From: Pyrocephalus nanus
Lineage: Eukaryota > Chordata > Aves > Passeriformes > Tyrannidae
Direction of reading: 5' to 3'
Assembly (NCBI GenBank): GCA_038380795.1
Contig: CM076261.1
Location: 35,489,866-35,553,865, forward strand
Length of the DNA stretch: 64,000 bases
Shown: one piece after another, positions 1 through 12,500 of the stretch
Layout of the letters: each line of letters begins with the position of its first letter
Numbering within the stretch: the stretch's first letter is position 1
The notes under the pieces: model-generated
Database searches by the model: none
Told to the model about the DNA's origin: nothing
What the model saw: only the letters and a program-made list of their open reading frames with translations
Made by a program: the position numbers and the translations under genes

Positions 1-3000
1 TTCTACATATTTTTAAAGCACTGCAACACCACTGAAGATGACAATTGTCTTTAAAGGTTTTTTTTTAAAGTTGACCTCATCATGAATGTATTCTGTCTCT
101 ACTCAGGAACAATTTACCCTAATGCTGGCTGTCTTTAGATATCTTACTTTCTTTGGATGACGACATTTGTCATACCTGATGCACATACACACATTTTGAC
201 ATGAGTCATCCATTGCTTCATGAAGGGAGCAGGAGTGTTTTTTTCAGTGAAAAGTGTAGCAAGACACATTCTTATGTCTTTAATCTATATTTGAGTTATT
301 TATATTCTCTGTCTCTTTTTAAAAAATAAGTAACATTAGCTATAAACAGGTAATGATTTTCAGTAATCAGACCTAATTAATAATATTTAATTTAATAATT
401 TAATAATATTAATTTATAATAATATTTAATTTTAGAAGTACTGTGATAATAACGGAGGTAAAAATAACAATACTTAGAAATCTGAAGTTTGAAAATAAAA
501 ATAAATAAGTTCAGTTTCTTTGTTGCTTTAGAAAGTTGGTTGTTATTTTAGATTTCATCTCTTTGGAAAAATGAAGCAGAAAAGAAGGGAAAATAGTGGA
601 GAATGCCAAGCACCACTGCCTACACTGAAAGTTGTAAGAAATGAAAATGGCAAGTGACAGCTATCGAGCCATACTCATCTAGTAAGATTCTTTTTCAACT
701 TGCACATTACTGCAGATGAAACTTGAAATAACCAAATTCAACACTGAGCTTTAGAAATTCAACACCCTTTGTAACAAAATGAGACATTTCCTGAGCTTTG
801 GGACTGAATTTTGCATGAATTGGCAACGGACCACAACTCTATCAGCTGATTTTTGAGAGAAGTTTTTTGGGGATTGTGAATACTGATCCTGTTTCCAGCT
901 AGGATCTAATGAACTACAGGATGCAACACAACTTTGGGCACTTCACCTTCCTGTCTCCCTGGGAATGAAGGGGGACAAAATACAAAAGCACACAGCACAA
1001 TTTTTTTTTTTCCTGATAAATTTGATTCAGTGGAGAAAGCAGTAGGCAAAACATGTAGCAGCAGCATTAAGTACGCCTTTCTTTAGAAATTATATTTACT
1101 ATGATTTTCCTTAACAAATTTTTAATAAATGTTCATTTAGAATGCTAGGAAAGTGCTAACTGGAGGGTGGCACATGCAAGACTCCTTGCAAGAACTAGGA
1201 GAAAGTGATTTGTAAAGTTCATCAGTACTAGCTACTATGGAAGCTGAAGACAAGCTGTACTTTTTAATGCCAGACATAATTTCTATGGTGCATGTTTTCC
1301 TATATTCTTTCTGTGTGTCTGAAGGCTTTTCATTACTCTAGTCCATCCATCACTAAAAATATTGTTCACATCAGTCTACCTAAAGAATTCATAACAGAAT
1401 TGAAACCTCTTCTCTGTATAGCGAACTGATACAATTAAATCAAAACTACCCAATAACTAATATTCTAATAAATTTTCATTTGATATTTTAAGAAGAAATT
1501 TCTGCAGTAAATTGAAGATGACAGAGAAGATGCAATATCTTCTGATTGAAGTTATCTAAGATTACATCATTGATTTCTATGTCAGAATGTGCAGTGAGAG
1601 TGGAAAATGAGCCTTTGGAAAACACAGACTCCAATCAAGTGTTTTTTTAGTTGTGAAATATCAATATATGTGCTACAAGAAAGGGGTTTGCTGGAGTAGC
1701 AAATTCTTTATTTCTCTCTGTATTCAATTTTTAGTAAGAAGAAGTCAAAGAATCAAGTCATGATATGATAAATAATGACTGCAAGTGTAGCTAAGAAACA
1801 TACTATGGGTACAAGGAAGGAGCTTCACCATGTTTTAGCAAAATCTGTCAGGAGAAAGACAGCAACAATGTGTTACATTCAAATATTCTACTAATTTTCA
1901 GAATTGTTAATGTGATTAATTTAGGATATAAATCCATGCTCAAGAAAGGGGAGACAAAGAAACATCTTACCCTATTTTTGATACTTTTGTAGAATAATTA
2001 ACAGATTTTCTGACAGTTCAGTACAAATGGTAAAAAGTTAGTAATTTTGAATTGCATGCACATATTATGCACCTATATATATCTGAGTTAAAATTTGAAA
2101 AAGAGTTAAAAGCATTAACTATTGCTAGTTTTCATTAACCTGAGAAGAAAAAGAAGGTACCTTACTGATATTTTCATTATATTTTACTTCAACCTTTACA
2201 TACCATTAGTCTATAAAAGGTGGGAAATTTATTGCATGAAAATAGAAATTATGATAGCTTAGCATAAATTTATGCAAAAAATGGCAATTAAGGTTTCCTG
2301 CTCAGAAGTTTCTGTGGATAAGAAAGGTCACTTGTTTATTGCAACACCAAATTTTCTCAAGACTAAGAAAGAAAGTGTGATAATTAACAGCTGTCAAATA
2401 TAGAGAGTATACCATACCAAAGAAAGGGTCTGCCCACATTCTTAATTTTCTCTAACTTTTTTCTGGTTTTGCATTATGCGATCCAGGGAAACCTGACAAA
2501 ATGTGCCCCTCTCCAGTACAGTAGGTCTTACCTTTTCAATCATTGCCCTGTGTATTTTCTCTTCCTTAAGGATTTGTAGGATTTTTTCAAAGTAGTGGTT
2601 TAGTTAATTCTTTAATGTAGTTAAACATGCCAAATTAATACTTTTAAGAAATGGGGGAAAAAAATGTCAGGAAATAAAATATCTAAATTATTTTAACCCA
2701 AAGCAAACACAAGACCACTTACATCCTACGCTTCACTGACTATTAAAAATATTTTTAAAAAGTATTGTGATGACTGGCTCAGATATGGAGATTTATTATC
2801 TATAAGATTATAATAAGATAGATTTCTGCTAGTTTTTCTACCCCCTTTTATAGAAATATCTTACAGTTTCATTTTTTCACTGTTTCACTTGATGGAATCA
2901 GCTTTGTGATCAGGCACTCCGTGCTATCTATAAGATATAGCTCTGTTATCACCTTTTATATATATATCTTAAGAGATGTATGTGTATATAATTATATGTA

Positions 3001-3303
3001 TATATATGATGTCCAAAAGAAAAGGTTTGTGGTAAAAACAAGAGGTGTAGGTATACGGTCTAAGAATGTAGAGCCGCTAATAGTGGGTCAGATAAAAATT
3101 CATTTAGCTTGTCACCTCTCAGGGAGTGCTAGTCAAAAGACAAAGTGCAAGAACTATGTAACAGGATAATGAAACTTTCCTAGGGCATTCCCATTTTTAA
3201 ACTGTTATGTGGCATGCTGATTTGTGTCTTAGTACTTAATAGAAAGATTTCTTTTTGATTGATTTGAATCTCTTACCTAAGGAAAAGCTGGATCATCTGA
3301 TTT
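1..3303. other. A+T-rich unannotated DNA
   Basis: No gene or recognisable transposon is seen. There is an A/T-only stretch of TAAT/ATTTAA words around 374-440 and a TATA-rich stretch at 2955-3010. The only open frame of note (2906-3169, plus) has no recognisable domain and runs through the TATA-rich tract, so it is taken as chance. Confidence 0.6.
374..440. repeat. A/T-only low-complexity tract
   Basis: Reiterated taat, aatatt and tttaat words with almost no G or C. It is simple sequence with no larger repeat unit. Confidence 0.75.
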
Positions 3304-3716
3304 AGAATCATAGAATCAGAATTGATCCACTATCACCACAGTTACTAGACTATGGCACTAAGTGCCACATCCAGTCTCATCTTAAAAACCTCCAAGGACG
3401 GAGAATCCACCACCTCCCTGAGCAGCCCATTCCAGTGCCTGATTACCCTCTCTATAAAGAATTTCTTCCTAATATCTAACCTAAACCTCCCCTGGCAGAG
3501 CTTGAGACCATGCCCTCATGTCCTACTGATAGCTGCCTGGGAGAAGAGACCGACCCCCACCTGGCTACAACCTCCTTTCAGGTAGTTGTAGAGAGTGATG
3601 AGGTCACCCCTGAGCCTCCCCTTCTCTAGGCTAAACAACCCCAGCTCCCGCAGCCTCTCCTCACAGGACTTGTGTTCAAGTCCCTTCACCAGCCTGGTTG
3701 CTCTCCTCTTTGCCAT
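3304..3716 (-). mobile_element. CR1 LINE, 5'-truncated 3' end
   Basis: Read on the minus strand this is the 3' end of a chicken-repeat-1 LINE. The plus strand opens with the agaatcatagaatca octamer-type end. The minus frame at 3516-3716 encodes the CR1 ORF2 C-terminal region, with [20 protein letters not shown] followed by [16 protein letters not shown]. The 5' part of the element is missing, as is normal for CR1. It abuts an older CR1-like remnant immediately beyond 3716. Family assignment is firm; subfamily is not determined. Confidence 0.93.
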
Positions 3717-3890
3717 TCATGATTTTGTAGATCTTTGTTATACCTTATAATTACCTCATCCTATGCTGAAATGTTTTAGTTTAATTGTTTGCTAGGTGAA
3801 AATAGCTCTTTAACTTTGATCATTCTTGGTGACCTTCTCTGAACTTTTTCCATTTCCATTGTGTTTCCTCAGATGGTAAATACTGTTATT
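3717..3890 (-). mobile_element. Ancient CR1/L3-like remnant
   Basis: The plus strand reads gattttgtagatctttgtta, then gatcattcttggtgaccttctctgaacttttt, then ccatttcc. This resembles the reverse complement of the older CR1/L3 ORF2 segment that ends in a 'valley of ...atcattcttgttgcc..tctctggac' pattern. It is much more diverged than the adjacent CR1. It could be the degraded continuation of the same insertion or an older insertion interrupted by it. Confidence 0.5.
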
Positions 3891-5985
3891 TTTGATTTTT
3901 CAGTGGGTAAGAAAGAGAAATATCTAAATATTGCATTCTCTCCTCCCCTATTCTATTTCTGAAGTTTTATTCCTTTAAAAGGAACATAACTATGTACATA
4001 AGTATGGAGTTTTCGAGTGTGTTGTCAATGCATTTAATTTGATAATTGCTTCTGGCGGTGTCAGGAGGTGATAGCATGAATCTAGTAGTTCTCGTACATC
4101 TCCTTTAATGACATTTGAAGTCAAAATCTAAAATTGAGATCAAAGGGATATGAATCAAATTCATTATTGTGACTTAATGTATTTCCAAATATAGATTTGG
4201 AATAAATTAATTGATTTTAGCCTTCTGAAATTATTTAGTATGTAATTCTCTTAATTTATTAATTGCTTTCATTCTTTTAGATTTTGTCACAATAAATGAG
4301 GTTCTCTCAGCTTGATAATTGTAGGTTAAAAATATTACATACTGTCACTTGGAAAAAATTCCCCTTTTCAGTTATTTGTGTGACATATGTCATGAATATA
4401 AGAATTTATACAAAACTCACTTCTAGTGAAAGATCATTTGGGTTCCAAAAATTCAGGCAGCAAAACTATAACCAAAGAAAATGTATACTGACAGCTCTAA
4501 ATAAGGGGATGATAGTTTATGTAATATATTCAACCTGGGAAATGAAGAAACAGATTAATTACTAACTTTGAAGTGTTGATATGAACTGTGAGCAAGAGGC
4601 TTATGTTCCTGCTTCAGTTTGAAGTGCAGCAATTTCTAGGTCCATGTCTAGGTAGACAGATGACCCAGTGATTTGCTTATGTACCTAGCAGTAGGATAAC
4701 TAAGCTATTTTCTCCTTCATACATTCCTTTATTACAGTGTGATGTGCAGAGGGAGTATTATGTATGAGAAAGAGGGAGCAGTTTTTCGTATCCTCCTGCT
4801 TGTAATTTTGAAGTAGTGGGTTTTTTCCTTATATGGAGCAGAAAAATATTTTAAAATATCTAGTATGTTGAGGAAGTTAAAAACAAAAAAAAGAAATAGC
4901 AATCAAACAAGAACAAGAAAACCTAGAGAATTTTTCCAAAGTCTAAATAAGACAAGTACAGTCATGTTCAGTAATTTAGGTATTTGCCTAGAAATAAACT
5001 CAAGCTTGAAAAAAAGAGGAGGCAACATGATACTTATGTTGCTTTATGAGGAATAACATATCAAATTTACTTTTGACCATAATTCATTTGATTTTTTACA
5101 TAAAGTCTGTAAAAAGGGAAAAAAGCTAATTTTGAGAAAGTAGAAAATTTTATTGGCTAATAGCATTGAGAGAGGCATTGACCAAAGGGTCAAGACACAT
5201 TACTAATTATTCCCCCCATGTTACAGATGAACAGTAATTTGCTTGAGTACATAGGAATTTTTTTTTTCTTATTTCTTCTTCCATGGTTCAAAACCCAATT
5301 AAAATGTAGAAAAACTTTTAATCTCACAGTGTTTGACTTATGAGCTCAAGCACGAGTATTCAGATGCACTTTATAATTCTATTTGTCACAGGACTAGGTT
5401 TCCACACTAACTTAAGTATTTCATATTTTACTCATATTTCCAGAAATTGTCTTCTCAGGACTAGAGTCATAGACAATCATTAGAATTTTTTAACTTTTAA
5501 AAATCTTATCCAGCTATGAAACCAAACACTGGATTGTATCTTATATATTATCAATTTTTAAGTTGTTATTTTAACACTTCTTACTGTTATTCTACTGTTA
5601 TTCTATAGTTAGCTTTTGGATATCTTTCCATTGGGGGGAAAAGAAAAAAAAAAAGAAATTCCAAAAAACTCCCAAACTCTATTTTCATAAGAGATATTAT
5701 TGTCTTGCCATTTTTGTCTTAATGAATATGCATAAATTTGTACATGCTCATATATTCATAGCTGTACCATATTTTGAATATTATATTCAATTTTAAACAC
5801 TATCTTTTTATGCTAAGATGGTTTATGGGTTTCAGCTATGTTTGTACTTTCTTGGCAATGGCTTACAGATTTATATCATTCCTATGTCTGCAGGTGAACC
5901 ATCACGTTTTATTTTCAAGTCTTGCAATGTCATAGAGCCAATAGAGTATTTTGTATGCCACATCATAAGTCTCTAATTGATAGGG
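3891..5985. other. A+T-rich unannotated DNA
   Basis: No repeat family or exon recognised. Short open frames at 4296-4565 and 4865-5056 (plus) have only the composition expected of A-rich random sequence. A 10-base poly-A run lies near 5643-5653. Confidence 0.55.
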
Positions 5986-6130
5986 AGAACTTCGTGGTTC
6001 AGTTAATAAATATATCAAACAAAAATATTTTTCAGTTGATAAATATATCAAGAACTTCATGGTTCAGTTGATACTGAAGTATGTGAAGTAAGTAAGTAAG
6101 TAAGTATGTAGTAAGTATGTGTAGTAAGTA
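5986..6130. repeat. Imperfect duplication followed by (AAGT)n microsatellite
   Basis: The words agaacttcgtggttcagtt (about 5988) and agaacttcatggttcagtt (about 6051) recur about 63 bases apart. The word gataaatatatcaa recurs between them. From about 6083 to 6130 there is an aagtaagtaagtaag microsatellite that degenerates into gtatgtagtaagtatgt. Confidence 0.8.
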
Positions 6131-6255
6131 TAATGTGAAATTACAATCTTTTGAGACTTTGGGAGTTTCAGAAGAAAGAAACTTGTGAAATACATAGGTG
6201 GCTTCACTATATAAGAATCAACAACACATAGTATCTCAAGTTTAAGGGGACCCAC

Positions 6256-6945
6256 CCATAAGAATCATTGAGACCAACTCACTGCTCATCGCAAGGCTAA
6301 CTAAAACTAAACCATATGACTGAGAGCATTGTGGAGATCCTTTTTGAACTCTGACAGGATTGGTATGGTGACCATTTCCCTGGGAAGCTTGTTCCTGTGA
6401 TCGATTGCCCTCTCAGTGAAAAAAACTTTTCCCAGTGTTAAGTTTGAGATTCCCCTTGGTGCAACTTCGTTCCATTTCCTCGTGACTTATTGCTGGTCAC
6501 CAGAGAGAGGAGATCAGCACCTTCCCCTCTGCTGCCCCTGAGGAAGCTGTAGGCTGTGATGAGGTCATCCCTCAGCCTTCTCCTCTCCAGGATGAGCAAA
6601 TGAAGTGATATCAGTTGCCACTTGTAAGTCTCACCTTTCACTGTCTTGGCCGCCCTCCTCTGGATACAATCTAATAGATTTATATCATTCTTATACTGAG
6701 ACACCTAAAACCCCACACAGGACTCTAGGACTCTGGGTGGAGCAGTACTAGTGTGGTATAGAGTGGGACAATTCCTTCCTTCTATTGGCCCATGATGCAG
6801 TACTTGAGGCACAGTTGGCCCTTGTGGCTGCCAAGGCACACTGTTGACTCCTATTCAATTTGCCATCAACCCAGAGGCTCAGGTGTCTTTCTACAGGGCT
6901 GCTCTCGAGCCTCTTGTCCCTCTGTATGCATAACCAAGATTATGC
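6256..6945 (-). mobile_element. CR1 LINE fragment
   Basis: The minus strand carries a CR1 3' portion. The frame at 6438-6704 encodes LLDCIQRRAAKTVKGE, then ERRRLRDDLITAYSFLRG, then LVTSNKSRGNG, which is the degenerate CR1 ORF2 C terminus. Further upstream in the element, the plus strand reads ggcccttgtggctgccaagg, the reverse of a typical CR1 segment, so the copy extends to about 6945. The 3' end near 6258 (aagaatcattgagaccaact) is eroded. It is older than the copy at 3.3 kb, judging by its frame breaks. Confidence 0.88.
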
Positions 6946-8799
6946 CATCAATTATTGTAACCCCACTGAAGCCTTTGAACCCAATCTGTCAGTCAGTAGT
7001 TCAGTCAATGAAATCCATGTATTATGGACTTGTCTAGCTGTATGTTGTTGCCAGGGTGTATATTGTTGCAAGTCATGTATTTATTTGAGTCCTTACATCA
7101 GCAGAAATGGCAAATGTTTTTCAGTGTAAATATGAACATTAGATCAAGAGTATTCACCAGACAATGACTTCCAAGTTTCAGAAGTAGTAGGGTTTGTAAA
7201 TTAGTAGGATTTGCAAAGACATTCTAGTGTGTTTTATCAGAAAAAAAATGACAATTTTACTCCTTTTAGAACTGTAAATTCTTTATACAAAGTCCAATAT
7301 TAGCTGCATTGTTTAATTTTTAGAATTGTTGTTTCTTAAATAATCTTGGATTTGTTTTTGTTTGTTTGGGTTTTTTTGTTGTTGTTTTTTGTTTGGTTGG
7401 TTGGTTGGGTTTTTTGCTTGTATTTTTTTTTTAGATTTTAGAAATTGTAATCAATTCTGAAGAAATATTTTGTCCTCTAACTTCTTTTTTTACTTTTAAA
7501 CTAGCTTATGTTTTCAATAGTTCTCTAAATACAGTAATTCACCACTATATTCACTTCTTCTGTTGACCATGCCATAAATTCATGGTATATAAGTATTTAT
7601 CAAAAATCATGTTATGGCTGTAAAATAGTTTACTTAAAATTTAACTTTTTTACTGGACAGCACTTTTAACAGAATTATCCAGAAGTTATTAGGGTATATT
7701 TTATTTAATTTTATTTCAATTGAGTCTCCATTGTGAAATGTGGAATGCATTTTTACCTTCTCATTCATGTTGCTTCCTTCAAGCAGGAAAAATTTGAAGG
7801 AAAAAATGTCACATTTTGTAGGAAAAATTTTCACTCTATTACTCATTTTGTGAATAAGCAGAGGGCTTGTACTTTCTGAATTGTTCAGCATGTTTCCTGA
7901 AGGTTGTATTGAGAAAAAGATTAGAAAAAAGTAAATACTTTGATGGATAATTTTCTGGTAATATTGTAGGCATAACTGTTAATCCATAATAAAGTAAAAA
8001 GCATTAAAAAGGCTATGATTATTTGACAAACATTATCACAAATATCAGTCATCCACTGTGAGTAAAACTCGGGATATTTTACATAGTATTGTGCGAAAAT
8101 GGTTGGCCAATGACATTTTAATGACATCCCACTGCATTTCCTGTTTAGTATTTCTTCCTTTTTTGACCACTGTCATCTGCTTTTGTCTCCTATCTTATTT
8201 TGCTCCACACACAATAGAGAGAATACAGAATTAAAATTATTTGTTTGCCATTTCATATTCTCTCGTCCCTATGTGGTTACTGTGTGTGAGCAGCAGCTCT
8301 TCTCATCACAATAGTGACTACTGTGGTGACGAGAGGAATAAAGTATAATATTATTTTAGCATTGCTATCCTCTCTAAGTTGATAGGGTCCTGACAGATCT
8401 GCTGACTTTTCTCAATGCCATTTACAAGGATGATTCAATTATATCTATTGTGAAAGCGTTTCCTTTGCAGGAAGTATAGAAGAGATAAAAATAACTTGCC
8501 AGGTTTCTGACCAGACCATTCTAAAAGAAGATTTTTCATCTTAGCATACAATCAAACAACTGCCTTAGAAGATTTTCTTCACTTTGAAGATGATTTTTTT
8601 TCTTTCAAACTTTATTCATTGATTAATTTTAGAATTAAATCAAACAGTGTTCAACTTCTGATGGACTTTAAAGGCACTTTTTAGAAAAGAAGCTACAGAG
8701 AATGTCAATTTATTGTTAGATTGATTGCTTCTTTCCAAAAGTATGTAAGCAGTAATTTAAGACAAGATAAACTAATTTTAAACCTAAAGACATTCAGAA
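6946..8799. other. A+T-rich unannotated DNA with one T/G tract
   Basis: No gene recognised. The only structured item is the T/G-rich tract listed separately at 7350-7425. Minus-strand frames at 7634-7891 and 7921-8127 are rich in F, I, L and K, as expected by chance in this composition. Confidence 0.55.
7350..7425. repeat. T/G-rich (TTTG/TTGG) low-complexity tract
   Basis: A run of tttgtttg, gggtttttttgttg and ttggttggttgg words. It is one of about a dozen similar tracts in the window, in either orientation. Confidence 0.85.
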
Positions 8800-9515
8800 G
8801 GGTCTCATCACACCACTGGAGAAATAGACTAACAGGAATCTCTTGAAGTTCAGTGAAGGGAAATGCCAACTCCTGTTTTGGGGACGAATAACCCCAGACA
8901 CACTCCAGGCTGACTGACTGGAAAGATTTCTTTTGTCCAGAAGGGCCTTAAGGTACTGATAGACAACAAACTGACCATAAGCCAGTGATGTGCCCTTGTG
9001 GCAAAGAAGGTCAACAGCATCCTGGTCTGTGTGAGAAAGACGATCACAAGTAGATCAAGAGAGATGATCCTTCCCCTCTATTCAGCACCAGGGAAGCCAC
9101 AACTGGAGCGATGTTTCAGGGATCAGACCATCCTTCATATGTGTGTGGCTAAAAGACCCAGAATCATTTAACCTAGAGAAGAGAAGGCTCAGGCAAATCT
9201 TACAAGAGTGTATAAATATCTTGTGGAACTGATCAAAGAAGACAGACTGTTTTTTCTCAGTGATAACTAGTGACAAGACAATAAGTAATGGGCACAAAAT
9301 GAGGCAGGACATTCTACTTAAATATAAGAAAAAAATATTTTACTCTCAGGATGGCCAGACTCTGAAACTGGTTGAGTAGGCATTCTTGAAGATACTCAAA
9401 CCCAGCTCTACACAGCCCCAGCTGACCATCCTTTGAACTGGGGTGAGAGGGGCAGAGCTAGACAATCTCCAGAGGAGCCTTCCCATCTCAATTGTTCTAT
9501 TATTCTGTAATTGAG
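8800..9515 (+). mobile_element. CR1 LINE fragment, sense on plus strand
   Basis: The plus strand follows the CR1 ORF2/3' region in order: ccactggagaaatag, then ggggacgaataacccc, then acaaactgaccataagccag, gtgcccttgtggcaaagaag, gatccttcccctctattcag, and finally cctagagaagagaaggctc and gggcacaaaatgaggcagga. The end near 9515 (attgttctattattctgtaa) corresponds to the CR1 3' octamer end, heavily mutated. The reading frame has many stops, so it is a dead copy. Confidence 0.92.
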
Positions 9516-12500
9516 TTGTGTCAAGAAGGAGATCTGCATTTAGCTAGGTGCTTTTGCTCTAAGAACAGAGTATATGAAATGTAAACTGGAACCACAGAGA
9601 TATATCGCTATAATTCAGCCCTGAACATCATCTATTGCAGACAGTGAGAAGCAGAGAAACATCAGTGTCGATGGGATTTTTTGAAATTAACAAGTCTGAA
9701 CCATGAACAAAAAAGTTCATATGGAATTTACAGACTGTGACCATCTGGAAAATTTGTCTGTGGGGAACTCTCAGTCCTCAGCAAGGGAAAAAATGTCAGT
9801 GAAATGTTCCCCAAGGAAAGGACTAGTGAAAGAAAGGCAGAAAGAAAAGAAGACAAATTTCAAATACAAAAAGAACCATGAAAGAAATGGCATTAACAAA
9901 TTAATGGACCAGAAAGATGACTACAGTACCTATATGTAGTCATATCAAAGTCCAAATCACTTCTAACAACCATTTATGTGTTTTTCAGCTACTTTAGATA
10001 TAGATCTACCTTTCTGCTTCCCCCCCTTTTGCATTTGTTTCTTCTATTTTCTTTTTATTTAGTTTTATTTAGTTTTTTTTTTTTTGGTCAGAATTACAGT
10101 GGAAATATGAATACTCATCTGAATTGTTTCTGATGCTCTGCAGTTTCACTGAATTTTTAATCTTCTTTCATTTTAATATTCACTTAAAAAAAATAGATCC
10201 TAGCTGTTCTTTTAGATTTAAAAGTTATTTTTAATATCAACAAAAGTGTTTTTCCATATTCACAGCTCTAATTGAATGCAAATCAATTCAAGTGTTTAAG
10301 AGTGCTTCATCCCTGAAAAATAGGGAATTATTAACTTAAGTCTTAGGAAGTCAGTGATTTTTACCATAAAAGGGAAACAAGTTTTGGAGTAGAATTTTAA
10401 AAACGCATTCTGTTTAGTATTATAAATGTTGCTGAGTACAAGAATCTGAATGTACCTCTATAGAGCTTCCTTATTTCTCAGCTGTGAACTTCATTTGAAA
10501 TTATTATGAAAAACACGCTAATGCTTATACTGCGTGTGTTTACAGACTGTGAGTGAGGGACTCAGTCCTGCATTTAGTAATACTAAGCTGTGCTTCTAAA
10601 TGATAGAACAGCATTTTGAACTTTCTAAAATATTTCCAATTTTTCAACATCAGCTTTTCAAATCACAAAGGCAGAATGGGGTGTGTGTGGTTCAGTTTTG
10701 GCCCTTATGAATACATGAAAGATTATTTCTCCTCGTGATTTCTGAGCAATATTCTCTTGGTGATCTTTAGCTTCAGAATTATTGTGAAAACTCTTGTAGA
10801 ACATGTGTTTATGACTTCTCTGTTTCATTGTTACAAAATATAAGTTTTATAACATAAGTTTATGAGGTTACATTTTATACGCAAGCTATACAAATGCTTA
10901 TAGCACTGCCTTTGGTTGTATTAAAATGTTCATTCAAAAAAGCCCAAATACTGAAAAAAATAAGATCTGTCTCTGAGATCTTTCTCCCATAGCAATTTGT
11001 TCATCTGTCATTCTTTTCAAAAATTTTACCAATATATTTATTCTTGATGGATACAAATTGCCTCCAATAAATCCGAGATACCAAAGTCTCAAAAAAGGTT
11101 TGGTGAACAATTTAGTTCATAATTTTAAAATGCCTAGTTCAAAATATGTAATATTGATACCTTTTCATCATATGTAGTCTGTGTACAATGCATTATTAGA
11201 AATCTGTTATTCAAATGTATCTTTTTATATTTTTTTTAAATCAAAACCAGGAAAATATTTTTATGGCCTATTTTCTAATATATTAATTTACTTTTAAATA
11301 ATTTCTTTGCTATTTTCACCATTGGATAGTTGGAGACATTCTTGTGTCTGCTATGAAGAAAGATTAATAACAATGAAACACAAGCAACTTTAGATTTAGC
11401 AGAGTTCTATTCAGAAGGTTGAGAACGTTCTTGAGGGAAAACAAACAAAAAAAGATAAAAAGGAGCAAAACAAAACCAACATCCAAGCAACCAACCAAAA
11501 CCCCACAAAACCCCCAGGTATGGAGACCATATGATTGAGATAGTATATTTCTTGGTGTCGTGTTAGTTATGATAAATGTTGCCAGATGTCAAGTGTTTGT
11601 TACTAAAGAAACTTCTGCCTTAGCACATGAGTGCAATCTCTTTTCTCTTCAGCTTTTCTGGTCATGACAGAATTGTTATTTTTTTGGTATCAGAACTCCA
11701 TTTAGACAAATATGGATAACCAATTAAGTGCACTGTCATGTTAGTTTAAGACCTGAGCTTGCACTGAAGACTGGATTCACCAGACCATCAATGCTAGCCA
11801 TGTTAGCTCAAATGTGTTATAGACATAGAAAAGACTAGTCTGATCTGCAGTTATCTGATATGATTTTTATCCCTTACTATTTACAATAAGGATGAGAAAA
11901 AATTACCTTGGTTAGAAACAGCGAGCAATAACAGAACAGAAATATGTAATGGGATATCTTTTATTTCATATATATTTCTTCAGTATTGTTCTAATTCTAA
12001 CCCTTCACTTTGTATAACTCCTCCCTTCATAAACTGCTTTTCTCCTAATGCTAAAAATCATTTTAGTTCCCCAGCATAGTAAAGATTCACACTATCTGTT
12101 TCGTGCAAAATTTTCTTTAAAATTTGTTTCTAATGAAGACACTATTTCATCCCTTGATGGATGACTTACAGCTAATACAGCTGTGTTTAAGGAATTTAAG
12201 TTTTATTTAGGTTAGAAAATCATGAATAAGAGAACTCATTGTAAAATGTTCTGCCAGTTATAGCATTATAGCAACATTTCACAATGTTCACAGTTTTCCT
12301 TTTCAAAATAATTTTTAGTTCTTGTTCATAGTGACTTCAGTAGGAGTTTTGCTACCGAATCCTAAGTGGTGAGATTTTAACAATAACATATTTTTAAAGA
12401 TCTAATTTTTCCTTTCCTTTTTTTTTTTTTTTCCCCCTCTTTTTTGGAACTAGGTATTTTGATTGGAATGGTGTTTTTGATATGCGATTTTTTTTCATGT

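Noticed and set aside
3352..3585. 77-codon plus frame at 3.35 kb
   Set aside because: Antisense shadow of the CR1 at 3304-3716.
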